64,000 nt of DNA from Mucilaginibacter sp. OK098 (GCF_900142915.1 NZ_FRCM01000001.1:682001-746000), one strand, 5' to 3'; shown: positions 30,101 through 39,409, numbered from the stretch's first letter. Made by a program: numbers and translations. The notes: generated by a model not told the origin, from the sequence alone.

Positions 30101-30726
30101 TTAGGTCTAAAAATTGATGGATTTACGTTTGGAGGGATCTGATTTACTACCAGGTACATATCCAAATCGCCATCGTTATCATAATCAAAAAAGGTGGCCA
30201 TGGTTGAATGCGTAGTATCATCTAATCCATATTCTGCAGCCATTTCTTTAAAATATGGCAGCCCGTTTTTATCCAGGCCCTGGTTAATGTAAAGAAGGTT
30301 TTTTCTCTTTTCCGGGTTTTTATCCATGGATGCGCAAACGTAGATATCCATCCATCCGTCATTATTAATATCTATAACAGTTACACCTTTGCACCATTTA
30401 CCATCCCCGCTTACCCCCGCACTTTTTGTAATATCCTCAAATTGCAAGTTCCCTTTGTTTAAATATAATTTATTAGATACTATGTTTCCGGTAAAGTAGA
30501 TGTCTTGTAAACCATCATTATTAAAATCACCTACACCTACACCGCCTCCGTTGTACATATTTGTTACATCAATAGGATTGATGGAATCACTCTCAACTAT
30601 CTTATTATTAAAATGAATTCCGGAATGCTCCGAAGATATTAATTGAAAAAGCTGAGGGTTTTGCTTGCAAGAGAAAAAAAACAAGGAAATGGTTGCAAAA
30701 AAAAGAATGTTAAGAACAGATTTCAT
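27145..30726 (-). CDS. Surface lipoprotein with FG-GAP/VCBS repeats and ASPIC/UnbV domain
   Basis: The protein has 1193 residues. The leader ends in FFFSCKQ (lipid Cys20). At least a dozen DxDxDG-type calcium loops (DFNNDGLQD, DYDNDGDLD, DLNGDGLDD and others) form FG-GAP beta-propeller blades in two blocks. An ASPIC/UnbV domain (about 530-605, GLGTWIELYYGGKQ...VKWPNGKKQ) lies between them. Such CRTAC1-like proteins are abundant beside SusCD loci and are thought to bind ligands at the cell surface. It is divergent from susC across a 745-bp gap. Confidence 0.85.
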   Translation of the reverse strand: MKSVLNILFFATISLFFFSCKQNPQLFQLISSEHSGIHFNNKIVESDSINPIDVTNMYNGGGVGVGDFNNDGLQDIYFTGNIVSNKLYLNKGNLQFEDITKSAGVSGDGKWCKGVTVIDINNDGWMDIYVCASMDKNPEKRKNLLYINQGLDKNGLPYFKEMAAEYGLDDTTHSTMATFFDYDNDGDLDMYLVVNQIPPNVNPSIFRPKVTDGSFPSTGRLYRNDWNTKLKHPVFTNVTKQAGLTIEGYGHGVTIADINKDGWKDIFVTNDFISNDLLYINNHDGTFTEKAASYFKHTSANGMGQDVIDINNDGLSDVIELDMNPEDNYRKKMMLSSSSYQAFQLNDFFKYQYQYVRNTIQINQGPRVNSNDSIGDPIFSDVGYFSGMSATDWSWSPLVADFDNDGFRDVIITNGFPKDITDHDFITFRKDASPIIPMSYTLKQIPEVKLHNYAFHNNGNLTFDDVSKDWGLTAVTFSNGAVYADLDNDGDLDMIINNINDEASVYENTTMDSKPINEHYLDVKLIGDSMNRNGLGTWIELYYGGKQQAYEETPYRGYLSSIQSNPHFGLGNVSIIDSMVVKWPNGKKQVLQKVHTNQTISVSNANAKINYSWDHSMIAPNTLFKEVSDSLNIHYAHSQKDFIDFTIQKLLPHKFSEYGPALAAGDLNGDGLDDIIVSGNSDFGTTILFQQANGTFIKKALPQQSEKSILQLQDLGVTLFDADGDGDLDIFIARGGYENKPNSEAYQDILYINDGKGNFSIDSLALPRNFTSKSCVRAIDYDKDGDLDLLITGRVEPWSYPKPVSSCIYRNDSKNGKIKFTDVTSQVAKDLNNIGLVSDAMVTDFDNDGWPDLVLAGEWMPITFLKNDKGTFKNVTPKTGLSNQIGWWNSIAAGDFDNDGDIDYIIGNLGQNSFYKASQQYPVSIYAKDFDSNGSYDAFPSLFLPASQEDPTKKEFPAQTRDDIVKQMIGMRSIFQNYKSYATATMDQLFSKEQLKDALILKANNFNSCYCRNDGNGKFTLIPLPFQAQLSTLNGMTVDDFDGDGNLDVVINTNDYGADVTVGRYDALNGLMLKGDGKGNFIPQTILESGIFIPGNGKALIKFRGKNGKYLLAAGQNRGPLKVFELKKNTNNIPLQPNDISAEISFRNGKKQRMEFYYGFSFLSQSARFLSIAKNVTSVIISDSKGKTRKMIF

Positions 30727-31020
30727 ATGCGTATCATTTTAAAATAAAGTATCGGAAAAAAATATCAGCACTATTGTGTTTTGTGCTACCTCTCATATTA
30801 TTTTTTATCTTAATACAAAAAAATAATATGAAGCTGCCAGCAGGTTTTATTATTTTGAAGCGGTTGCTGGTTTCAGTGAAACTGGCAAAACCCGAAAATA
30901 TTTTTTGTATTTTATATAAGTATTAATTGTTTTTTTTCAAAAAATTGAAAATCAGCATTTTATTAAATATAAAATATTCCTATTCCCCCTAATACATACC
31001 AAATTCCTGAATAAAAAAAA

Positions 31021-31053
31021 TTTGTGAGTTATAATTATTTTTTTTTACATTTG
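31021..31053 (+). promoter_or_regulatory. Bacteroidota-type promoter for susCD
   Basis: TTTG (31021-31024), a 21-bp spacer, then TACATTTG (31046-31053) matches the -33/-7 consensus TTTG...TAnnTTTG. The predicted start near 31059 is overlapped by the palindromes that follow, as expected for a repressed promoter. Confidence 0.55.
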
Positions 31054-31060
31054 ATATTAA

Positions 31061-31086
31061 TGTATGTACATAATTACATATGTACA
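31061..31086. promoter_or_regulatory. Tandem TGTACA operator-like sites
   Basis: TATGTACATA (31063-31072) is a perfect palindrome, and a second TGTACA lies at 31081-31086, 16 bp from the first. They directly follow the -7 box. The same TGTACA core appears in the gntR-manA gap, so the GntR/UTRA protein is the best candidate ligand. Confidence 0.45.
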
Positions 31087-31221
31087 AAATTACATTTATA
31101 TTTTAATTAAATTATTTTAGTTTTCAAAAACTGAAAATCAGATAATTATTAAGCCTTAAAATTTTTTCTTCTTTAGATATGCATCTCATGCCCCCAGAGG
31201 AGTAAAATTTTACTTTTATAT

Positions 31222-31239
31222 ATTATGTATATACATAAT
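31222..31239. promoter_or_regulatory. 18-bp perfect palindrome upstream of susC
   Basis: ATTATGTATATACATAAT is a perfect palindrome whose core GTATATAC fits the HutC-subfamily GntR pattern GTnTAnAC. It lies in the susC leader, about 230 bp before the start codon. Confidence 0.45.
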
Positions 31240-31471
31240 TACATTTAAATAATATTGCACCTATATTTTCAATAAACTATGTAGTTCCGTTTTTTATTGA
31301 AAAAAATAAACATTTAAATCTTGCTGGTTAGGCAGCAAACTAAAAATATGGAAAAAATAAACAGCCCTTAGAAAAGGATCAAACCTTTTATTTAAAGGTT
31401 CTTGTTGTGTGGGTCGCAACAAAGAATTATGGAACTCAAGTTTAATTTTTATCAACCATTAATTGCCAATT

Positions 31472-34400
31472 ATGAAATATAAATTACTACACTATATTAG
31501 GTATATAACTAAATTCACTATTTGTGGGTTTGTTTTAACCTGTTTTTTTTGCCCGGAAGTATGGGCAAATACTCCTCCTCCCCGAATAAATAATGCGGGA
31601 AAAGCCCTTGATATTAGTGAATATGGAACGAGCAATTTCCAAAGTATAACTATTACAGGAAAAATAACAGATGAAAATGGACTTGGGATTCCAGGGGCCA
31701 GTATTCTGGAAAAAGGTACTAAGAATGGTTCCATTAGCGATCATGATGGAAATTACACCATTAAAGTGAAGGATGAAAGCAGTATTCTGGTAGCTTCTTA
31801 TATCGGGTATTTGAACAAAGAAATAACAGTAGGTTCTTCATCTGTTATTAACATAAAGATGGAAGTAAATTTAAAAAAGCTTGACGAGGTAGTTGTTGTT
31901 GGGTATGGTACTCAAAAAAAATCGGAGCTTACCAATGCCGTTGTACAAACAACAGGTAAGGAGCTTACGAAATCAAACGAATTGTCCCTGTCTAATTCCT
32001 TATCGGGCAGATTGCCAGGATTATATGTAAATCAAACAAGCGCTGCCCCGGGTTTTGATGATGCACAAATTTTGGTTAGAGGATATAATACCTACCGGAA
32101 TAGCTCCGCATTAATAGTTATTGATGGGGTGGCAAATGCAGATCCTGATGGGCTTAACCGTTTGGATCCGCATGATATAGCATCTATTTCTGTGCTGAAA
32201 GACGCTTCTGCTGCTATTTATGGTGCACAGTCGGCGGGTGGCGTTATCTTAGTAACTACCAAACGGGGTAAAACCGGGAAGCCATCTTTTGATTTTAGCA
32301 CTAACTTTTCAGATCAATCCCCAACAATGAAAGTTAGGTCTGCCAATGCACTTGAATATATGAAAGTTCTTAATGATAGAAGAACATTAGAAGGCACACC
32401 TCCTGACTTTCCGGATGCATTGGTTCAGGCCTTTACTGATGGAACAAGAAGGGGAGAAAACTGGTGGAATGCATTGATTGGCCCCCCTGCCAATCAATCC
32501 AGGCAATCTCTAACAATGCGGGGCGGTTCTGAAAAAATAAAATATTTTACTTCAATTGGTACAGCTGCGCAAGGGGCGATTCTTCGTGGCGATAATAAAT
32601 CAAAACTTAATCAATACAATATTAGGAATAACCTGGACGTATCGGTTACAGATAATTTTGATGTAGGGCTCGATCTTGCATTAAGAGAAAAAGATACTCA
32701 GACCCCTCAAGGCGGCCCCGGCGGAGAAATTGGATACCTTGCAAATACCAGTCCATTACAAGAAGCTTATCTGGGTGGGGATTATCGTTATCCGGCCATA
32801 GGATGGTCGCAATTAAATCCGGCGGCAAGAATTCTAAGCCCGGGTTACCGTAAGTATCAAGCCGATGTTTACAGCGGCACGCTTAAGTTCAAATACAACA
32901 TGCCCTTTGTAAAAGGGTTGGCTTTAGATGGTTTTGCCTCTATGGATAAAACGATGAACTATAATAAAGCTTTTAACTATACATGGTTTTATTTTGAAAA
33001 AAACGCAGCAGGAGATATTGTAAAGGTACCATCAAGATCAGTAGAAGATATTGGATTGAGAGAGGATTTTGCTCAAAGTTTCAGAAGTACTGAAAACCTA
33101 AAACTTTCTTATAATACTACTATAAATGAAGACCATAAAATTAACGCATTTGTTTCCTATGAGCAAATGACGTATAAGGATAACAATTTCTATGCACAAC
33201 GCCTTGGATTCGATTCTCCGCTAATTGATCAACTTTTTGCCGGTAGCCCAACCCCTGCAAATGGAAGTAACAGTGGCAGCGCTACGGAATCTGCCAGGCA
33301 AAATTATTTTGGACGTGTAAATTATGCATATAAGAGTAAGTACCTCCTTGGATTCAGCGCCAGGTATGATGGTTCACCTATCTTCCCTCAGGCAACCCGG
33401 TTTGGGTTTTTCCCGCAGGCTTCTGCAGCATGGGTAATTAGCGAAGAATCATTTATGCCGAAGGATCTGTTTAGCAACTTAAAAATAAGGGCTTCATGGG
33501 GCAAGTTAGGTAACGACAGGGTAAACCCTTTCCAGTATATCGGTGCGTATGGTTATACTATTAAAGATCCACAGGGCAATGTCAGCACAGTTCCTGGATG
33601 GGTTGTTAACGGAGTAGATGCGCGGGGTATTGCGGCTACATCAACACCCAACCCTAACATTACCTGGGAAGTAAGTGAAAAAACGGATTTAGGTTTGGAA
33701 GCCGGGTTTTTACAGAATAGGTTAACCTTTGAAATAGATCTTTATAAAAGTGCAACTTCACATATCCTGGGTCAAAGACAAGCATCAATTCCGGGATATA
33801 CAGGATTGGTACTACCGGATGAGAACATCGGTAAAATGGAAAGCCATGGAATTGAATTTCAGGCAGGATACAGGCAGAGTATAGGGAAAGTGAATCTTAA
33901 TGTTAGCGGGAATGTGTCATTTAATGCAAATAAAGTGGTGTATTTCGACGAAACACCCCAATCAGAACCCTATCAGAAAGCAGAAGGACATCCCATTGGC
34001 TCTATTTTGGTATACAAGGCTATTGGTATCTACAGAACCGCAGCAGACCTGACTAGTAATACGAGCTACCCGGGTGCAACATTAGGCGGGTTGATTTTTG
34101 CAGATTTAAACCATGACGGTAAAATTGATGCAAATGACCAGTATAGGTATGACGCGGGTTCGATTCCTGCTGACCCTACTACTGGTCAAGGCAGAGTAGC
34201 GGTTCCTAAAATGCAATTTGGATTAAACATCGGATTAGATTACCAAAGCTTTGACTTGAGCATATTATTACAAGGACAAAGCGGCGCCAAATGGCGTTTA
34301 AGCAATGGATTTAATTCTGGTGCAGGTGGTAACGGGCTTGAATACGTAGCTAATAACAGTTATTCATTATCAAATCCTAATTCAGTACTTCCAAGGATTG

Positions 34401-34678
34401 AACCGGTAGGTACAGAAGGGGCGGATGCTGATTTTTACTACCATACTTCAACCTGGTTGCGTTTAAAGTCGCTTGAAATGGGGTACACCCTTCCAAAGAG
34501 TTTAGTTTCCAGGCTTAAAATTTCCTCGTTAAGATTTTATGTGTCAGGTAATAACTTGTTTATGCTGGTGAACAATCTTAAAAAATATGGCGCCGGCGAT
34601 CCAGAATTCTTATATGGAAATGGAGGAGGTTATCCAAATATGAAAATTTTTAATGCTGGACTTAATCTTACTTTCTAA
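31472..34678 (+). CDS. SusC/RagA-family TonB-dependent transporter
   Basis: The protein is 1068 residues from the ATG at 31472. A TTG nine bases upstream is less likely. After the signal peptide a carboxypeptidase-regulatory-like domain (GKITDENGLGIPGASIL..., about 50-125) leads to the plug (LDEVVVVGYGTQKKSELTNAV) and a 22-strand-type barrel ending in ...FNAGLNLTF. It imports oligosaccharides across the outer membrane with the SusD partner encoded 11 bp downstream. The surrounding mannosidases suggest mannose-containing glycans. Confidence 0.95.
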   Translation: MKYKLLHYIRYITKFTICGFVLTCFFCPEVWANTPPPRINNAGKALDISEYGTSNFQSITITGKITDENGLGIPGASILEKGTKNGSISDHDGNYTIKVKDESSILVASYIGYLNKEITVGSSSVINIKMEVNLKKLDEVVVVGYGTQKKSELTNAVVQTTGKELTKSNELSLSNSLSGRLPGLYVNQTSAAPGFDDAQILVRGYNTYRNSSALIVIDGVANADPDGLNRLDPHDIASISVLKDASAAIYGAQSAGGVILVTTKRGKTGKPSFDFSTNFSDQSPTMKVRSANALEYMKVLNDRRTLEGTPPDFPDALVQAFTDGTRRGENWWNALIGPPANQSRQSLTMRGGSEKIKYFTSIGTAAQGAILRGDNKSKLNQYNIRNNLDVSVTDNFDVGLDLALREKDTQTPQGGPGGEIGYLANTSPLQEAYLGGDYRYPAIGWSQLNPAARILSPGYRKYQADVYSGTLKFKYNMPFVKGLALDGFASMDKTMNYNKAFNYTWFYFEKNAAGDIVKVPSRSVEDIGLREDFAQSFRSTENLKLSYNTTINEDHKINAFVSYEQMTYKDNNFYAQRLGFDSPLIDQLFAGSPTPANGSNSGSATESARQNYFGRVNYAYKSKYLLGFSARYDGSPIFPQATRFGFFPQASAAWVISEESFMPKDLFSNLKIRASWGKLGNDRVNPFQYIGAYGYTIKDPQGNVSTVPGWVVNGVDARGIAATSTPNPNITWEVSEKTDLGLEAGFLQNRLTFEIDLYKSATSHILGQRQASIPGYTGLVLPDENIGKMESHGIEFQAGYRQSIGKVNLNVSGNVSFNANKVVYFDETPQSEPYQKAEGHPIGSILVYKAIGIYRTAADLTSNTSYPGATLGGLIFADLNHDGKIDANDQYRYDAGSIPADPTTGQGRVAVPKMQFGLNIGLDYQSFDLSILLQGQSGAKWRLSNGFNSGAGGNGLEYVANNSYSLSNPNSVLPRIEPVGTEGADADFYYHTSTWLRLKSLEMGYTLPKSLVSRLKISSLRFYVSGNNLFMLVNNLKKYGAGDPEFLYGNGGGYPNMKIFNAGLNLTF

Positions 34679-34689
34679 ATAAAAAACAT

Positions 34690-36531
34690 ATGAAATATTT
34701 AATATTTAATAATAAAATAGCTAAGAAAGGCTTTGTCATATTGATAATATCCTTTATAGCCGCTATCGCTTCGTGTAAAAAGCTATTGGATAAAAAGCCA
34801 TTAGATGCAATATCCGACGATGCCGTTTTTAACGACCCTACATTTCTTCAAAACTATGTGTATAATGTGTATAATGGCATAAAACCACCATGGAGCCCGG
34901 GAAGCGGTGGTTTTGAAACATTGACAGATGTCGCAGTTGATCAACCCGAAACACATGACAGAGCTGCGGGGGTTCGTGAATATTTGCAGGGAATTCTTTC
35001 TCCGGATAATGTTACAGATCTTACTAATATTTGGAATGAAGAATATGGCTATATCAGGAAAGCTAATATTTTCTTTGAAAAAACTGGCAATTCCGCTATT
35101 AGTCCTGATAAACTTAATCCAATGAAAGGAGAAGTACATTGTATACGGGCCTGGATGTATTTTGAATTGATGCGAACTTATGGAGGAGTGCCGATAATTA
35201 CAAGCAGCTTTGCATTAAATGATAAGAGTTTTGATAAGCCCAGAAATACCTATGATGAATGCGCAAAATTTGTATTAGATGAATGCGACCAATCAATTAG
35301 TTTATTGGATGGCATTACACCTTCTCCCGGAAAAATTAGCAAAGCGGTTGCTCTGGCTTTGAAAGCCAGAATGTTGCTGTATATGGCAAGTCCGTTGAAC
35401 AATCCTTCAAACGATAAATCAAAATGGCAGGCAGCTGAAGTAGCTACCAAAGCTGTAATTGATGCCGGATTTACCTTGCATCCTACGTTGGAAGACCTGT
35501 TTGTAAAACCAGTAAAAACGGATGAAATTATTTTTGGTAAATCTTTTACTCCCGGAAACAGGATACCCGATTGGGGCTATAATTACGATTATTGGCCTTG
35601 TGGGTTTGATGCCAGGCAACGGCTTGAGCCAACGCAGACATTAATTAATATGTTTCAACTTACAAATGGAAAATATCCTTACCAGGATGACGGCATAACC
35701 GTAAATTCTGCCTCAGGATATGACCCGCAAAATCCAAATGTTAATAGAGACCCACGATATTATACTGATATTATTTATCCTGGTTGTAAGCCAGTAACCA
35801 TCAATGATGGAGCTAAGAGTACCGTAAGGACTTATGAATATTGGGAAGATGCAAATCCTAATCCTGATAATGCCGCTCCTTACTTAAACCCTAATAAGGT
35901 AGATCCTCTTAATGGGCAAGATCTATTTGATTTTGGCAGGGATTCCAAAACATACTGGGTAAAAGGGTTAACACCGTTTCACTGGAGAGTTGAAACAGGA
36001 TATACTTTTAAAAAGCTAACTGATTTTAGTGGGCCTCGTGCCAGTTTTGATTATGACTACGCTCAAGTAGTTGCTTTCATGAGAGTATCAGAATTTTATT
36101 TAAACTATGCCGAAATCCAAATAGCTTTAGGTAATGAACCTTTGGCACGCCAGTATATTAATATGGTTAGGAAAAGGCCATCGGTTAATATGCCAGATAT
36201 AACAAGCTCTGGTGCGGATTTGGTTAAAGATTATAGAAACGAAAGGGCTATAGAATTACTCCTGGAAGATTCACGTTTCTTTGATCTTATGCGTTGGAAG
36301 GCAGCGCCTGGACATGTGGACATTCCAGTTATGGGGCTAACCAAAGTGACTATGGACTGGACAGGCGCTCATCCAGGAGATTTATTAGGAAAGCTAGCAT
36401 TTACTTTTGGCGTGATTCCTGAAGCTGAAGTAAGAACAGCATGGAAAGGGGATTATTATTACTTATTCCCTATTCCAAACGTTGAAATTAAAAAAAGCAA
36501 TAACGCTATAAAACAAAACCCTGGTTACTGA
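34690..36531 (+). CDS. SusD/RagB-family glycan-binding lipoprotein
   Basis: The protein has 613 residues. The leader ends IASCKK (lipid Cys29) and LLDKKPLDAISDDAVF is the classic SusD start. TPR-like helices follow, with the family's C-terminal NERAIELLLEDSRFFDLMRWK and FPIPNVEIKKSNNAIKQNPGY. It caps the SusC transporter and binds the glycan at the surface. A 17-bp-stem terminator follows. Confidence 0.95.
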   Translation: MKYLIFNNKIAKKGFVILIISFIAAIASCKKLLDKKPLDAISDDAVFNDPTFLQNYVYNVYNGIKPPWSPGSGGFETLTDVAVDQPETHDRAAGVREYLQGILSPDNVTDLTNIWNEEYGYIRKANIFFEKTGNSAISPDKLNPMKGEVHCIRAWMYFELMRTYGGVPIITSSFALNDKSFDKPRNTYDECAKFVLDECDQSISLLDGITPSPGKISKAVALALKARMLLYMASPLNNPSNDKSKWQAAEVATKAVIDAGFTLHPTLEDLFVKPVKTDEIIFGKSFTPGNRIPDWGYNYDYWPCGFDARQRLEPTQTLINMFQLTNGKYPYQDDGITVNSASGYDPQNPNVNRDPRYYTDIIYPGCKPVTINDGAKSTVRTYEYWEDANPNPDNAAPYLNPNKVDPLNGQDLFDFGRDSKTYWVKGLTPFHWRVETGYTFKKLTDFSGPRASFDYDYAQVVAFMRVSEFYLNYAEIQIALGNEPLARQYINMVRKRPSVNMPDITSSGADLVKDYRNERAIELLLEDSRFFDLMRWKAAPGHVDIPVMGLTKVTMDWTGAHPGDLLGKLAFTFGVIPEAEVRTAWKGDYYYLFPIPNVEIKKSNNAIKQNPGY

Positions 36532-36581
36532 CACCTTGTATTTTTAAGGTATTGCTAATTTGACCAATTTCATTTATAGTT

Positions 36582-36620
36582 AAAGTCAATGGCAGGAGCC
36601 CTCCTGCCATTGACTTTTTA
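36582..36620 (+). terminator. Strong intrinsic terminator after susD
   Basis: A perfect 17-bp stem (36582-36598 with 36601-36617, core GTCAATGGCAGGAG) around a two-base loop is followed by T residues. It closes the susCD operon. Confidence 0.88.
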
Positions 36621-36762
36621 GGGTAACTGCCTGAGGGTTAATAAATCAGGATCTAGTTAAAATAACCACAAAATAAACTTGTTTGGGCTAGTAACGCCAG
36701 GATTGCTAATTCTTCTAAAGCATTGCGTGAAACCAATGATATGGAATCTAAGAACAGACTGG

Positions 36763-37122
36763 CAAAAGTTATTAAAGCATTTTTAAAATAACCCGATGAG
36801 CACGGCAACAATAAATACTCTAACAAAAAAGAGCAATACTTACCTGTACCTGGTTTGCCTGGTAGCAGCGCTTGGCGGCTTTTTATTCGGGTTTGATACA
36901 GCCGTAATTTCAGGCACGGTTAGCCTGGTAAAACACGATTTTAACCTTGATGCAAATTACGAAGGCTGGTTTGTAAGCTGCGCCTTACTTGGCTGTATTA
37001 TAGGGGTAAGCATTTCTGGTAAATTAAGCGATAAATATGGCTGTAAAATAGTGCTTATCCTCTCCGCGGTTTTGTTTCTTGCTTCCGCATTTTATTGTGG
37101 TTTATCAAGGCAGATCTTTTGA
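36763..37122 (+). pseudogene. Truncated second copy of the manA-end/MFS-start junction
   Basis: Positions about 36763-37093 repeat about 15238-15563: the last codons of the isomerase gene (...AKVIKAFLK, stop), the 4-bp gap and the first ~99 codons of the sugar porter. From 36796 an open frame gives 108 residues, then sequence similarity stops abruptly and the frame runs into unrelated sequence. By hand I count about 25 differences in about 300 bases, nearly all at third positions. One exception changes the conserved DKYGRK to DKYGCK. This is a remnant of a diverged second operon copy, not a functional transporter. Confidence 0.85.
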
Positions 37123-37155
37123 TAGTTAAATTATTGATTATTAAGAAGATAGTGA

Positions 37156-37185
37156 TTGAACAAAACTTGAACAAACTTGAACAGG
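37156..37185. repeat. Short tandem repeat of TTGAACA words
   Basis: TTGAACA occurs three times at 10-11-bp spacing, about one helical turn. It lies between the truncated MFS copy and the esterase gene and could be a protein-binding array upstream of the latter. The rest of 37123-37318 shows no gene. Confidence 0.45.
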
Positions 37186-37318
37186 TTTTTGTCAGCACCG
37201 ATTTTATATTTGTTACCAAAGCCCTTTGTTGAACTCCGGTTAAAACATTAAAAATAATAACGGAGGGTTGAACTGTTTTTAAGGCAGCTGATATTTTTAC
37301 CAATAAACATTATCAATC

Positions 37319-38875
37319 ATGATGAAAAATAAAATAATTCTTCTTCTCTCCACCGTGATCTGTGTATTACTGCTCTGCTATAAATCCCGGGCACAGGACA
37401 CGTTGATCCGCCACGATACTCTTTATTCCAAGATACTGCAGGAAAAAAGACCTCTGCAGGTAATTTTTCCTGGCGATTACCTCCCCGGCTCATCGGAACA
37501 ATATGAGATCATCTATGTGCTGGACGGTACCAGCACCTTTATACAAATGGAGTGGAACTTTTTGCAGGGGGAAGGATTTATCCCCAAAAATATGATCATG
37601 ATCGGCGTGGAAGACACCTTTCATGGCGATGTGAATCTCCGCGACCGGGATTTCACTCCGACCCGTACCAACCCCGTTTCCGGCGGTGCTAAAAATTTCC
37701 TCGCTTTTTTTAAGGAGGAGCTGATGCCTTATATATCCGTCAAATACCATGCAAAGCCGGGAGGCCATACGCTTTATGGGGGATCATTAGGGGGGCTGTT
37801 TGTTATGTATGCTTTTTTAAACGAACCGATGCTTTTTACCTCTTATGTTGCCGTTGACCCAAGCCTGTGGTGGGACAACTTTTACATGCATAAACTTGCC
37901 GTAACGAAACTGGATAGTGTTAAAAATTTTCATAACACCCTGTGGATTGCCGGGCGTCAGGGTAACCCTTATCATTTCATGGGAACCTTCGGGATGGATT
38001 CCCTTCTCCAGGAGAAGACTCCGGTTGGGTTGGACTGGAAATGCACGGCTTATCCCAATGAAAGTCACTACTCCACCAATTTTAAAGGTTTTTATGAGGG
38101 GATGAAATATTCGTACGGCGGATTTTACGCCTCAACGGGGGGCTATAACACATCCAGAACTATTTTTATTAAGCCCCGCTATGGTCGGGTCATTAAGGAT
38201 AAACCGTTTCAACTACTTTGCTTTAATTTAGTGCCTGAGCTTTACATACATTATACTGTTGATGGTTCAGCTCCGGTTCGTTCTTCCCCTAAACTGGCAG
38301 GGGAAATCACTCTGCTAAGTTTGAGCGACAATACTAAACTCCGGGTTAAATCTTTTGGTATGCGCGATGAATATAATAAGACGGACAGTGGATATTTCCT
38401 TACCGGGGAGATTTTACCAGCCATGGCGAGACCTAAAAATGTTCAGCCGGGTGGTTTACAATACACTTATTATGAAGGGGAATGGGACAAGTTGCCTGAC
38501 CTTAAGAAATTAAGACCAACTCAAGCCGGGTTTGCCGGCAAAGACTTTGATGTCAACCATTTCGGCAAGCAAAAGAGTTTTGTTTGTGTGCTGGATGGAC
38601 ACCTGGAAATAACCAGGAATGGTTATCATATCTTTGAAATGGGGGATGGAAATGAGTACTCGAAAGTATTTATTGGGGATACTCAATTGCTCGGTGAACA
38701 TTTTGTACCCGAAAACGGAGAATTTTATCTATTGCCTTTACAAAAAGGCTTTTACCCATTCCGGATCGTCTACGTCTACAAAAAGGGCGGCGGCGATCTG
38801 GTGCCGATTTATTTAAAGCCTGAAGGCATAGATGACTTTCCGATAGCTGGCAAAATGTTATATAGCCGCCATTAG
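37319..38875 (+). CDS. Secreted alpha/beta-hydrolase esterase with C-terminal beta domains
   Basis: The protein has 518 residues. A signal peptide (1-25, ...CYKSRAQ) precedes an esterase D/enterochelin-esterase-like domain with nucleophile elbow GGSLGG (Ser156) and a later NESHYST carrying the probable catalytic His. From about residue 285, YTVDGSAPVRSSPK resembles a chitobiase C-terminal domain, and from about 380, GLQYTYYEGEWDKLPDL resembles PA14. Such enzymes de-esterify glycans or siderophores. Its place just after a glycan locus favours a carbohydrate esterase. Confidence 0.78.
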   Translation: MMKNKIILLLSTVICVLLLCYKSRAQDTLIRHDTLYSKILQEKRPLQVIFPGDYLPGSSEQYEIIYVLDGTSTFIQMEWNFLQGEGFIPKNMIMIGVEDTFHGDVNLRDRDFTPTRTNPVSGGAKNFLAFFKEELMPYISVKYHAKPGGHTLYGGSLGGLFVMYAFLNEPMLFTSYVAVDPSLWWDNFYMHKLAVTKLDSVKNFHNTLWIAGRQGNPYHFMGTFGMDSLLQEKTPVGLDWKCTAYPNESHYSTNFKGFYEGMKYSYGGFYASTGGYNTSRTIFIKPRYGRVIKDKPFQLLCFNLVPELYIHYTVDGSAPVRSSPKLAGEITLLSLSDNTKLRVKSFGMRDEYNKTDSGYFLTGEILPAMARPKNVQPGGLQYTYYEGEWDKLPDLKKLRPTQAGFAGKDFDVNHFGKQKSFVCVLDGHLEITRNGYHIFEMGDGNEYSKVFIGDTQLLGEHFVPENGEFYLLPLQKGFYPFRIVYVYKKGGGDLVPIYLKPEGIDDFPIAGKMLYSRH

Positions 38876-39332
38876 ATGGTCTTATAGGAAAAATGAAGTC
38901 ATGGGGGTGCTAAATGCCTGTGTGGTGGACCACGATACGCCGCTCCATAGGACTTCTTGTACAATTAAACTCCAGACCTTTTCGATAAACACGTTTGACC
39001 ATTAAATTTACCTCTTTTGCATAGTAGAGAATGTTCTGTTCTCAATGATGATGAAATACATAAGCTTGTAGAGAATTGTAGATTCTTTATGTGTTAATCT
39101 ATATATTATTGATAACCCATTAGTTGGTAATAAGTATTACTTACTGGCAGAGTTTATATAAAATCCTTCATTTTAATTTTTAAAATAATTGATAAGTAGT
39201 TAGTTAATCTGAGAACCTTATATAACAAACTAAGGCATATCCTTTGCCCGAATAGCTCTTGTATAATGGAATAGAGAACATCAAATTTCATTAAAAAAAG
39301 ATACTATCCCTCAAATCAAACAACTTCAAACA
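38876..39332. other. Intergenic region, no gene recognised
   Basis: About 450 bp between the esterase gene and the tRNA-Leu terminator. It is AT-rich toward the right with stops in all frames. No hairpin, repeat or promoter stands out. Confidence 0.3.
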
Positions 39333-39368
39333 AAAAACCCTCTCTACTTAACCGTAAAGAGGGTTTTT
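39333..39368. terminator. Terminator of tRNA-Leu(CAA), likely bidirectional
   Basis: AAAAACCCTCT (39333-39343) pairs with AGAGGGTTTTT (39358-39368). Read on the minus strand the stem ends in a T-run, as expected behind the minus-strand tRNA. Confidence 0.8.
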
Positions 39369-39409
39369 AATTATTACAGTAAAGTTAGGTAGTACCTAAA
39401 CTTTTCCTG

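Larger units (their letters stand above)
30727..31471. other. Long AT-rich divergent region between the FG-GAP gene and susC
   Basis: This holds a likely promoter (31021-31053), palindromes at 31063-31086 and 31222-31239, and a leader of about 400 nt. Just before susC there are small hairpins (AACCTTT/AAAGGTT near 31384-31402 and TTGTTG/CAACAA near 31403-31424). GAAAATCAG occurs twice, near 30948 and 31133. No coding sequence is seen. Confidence 0.5.
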
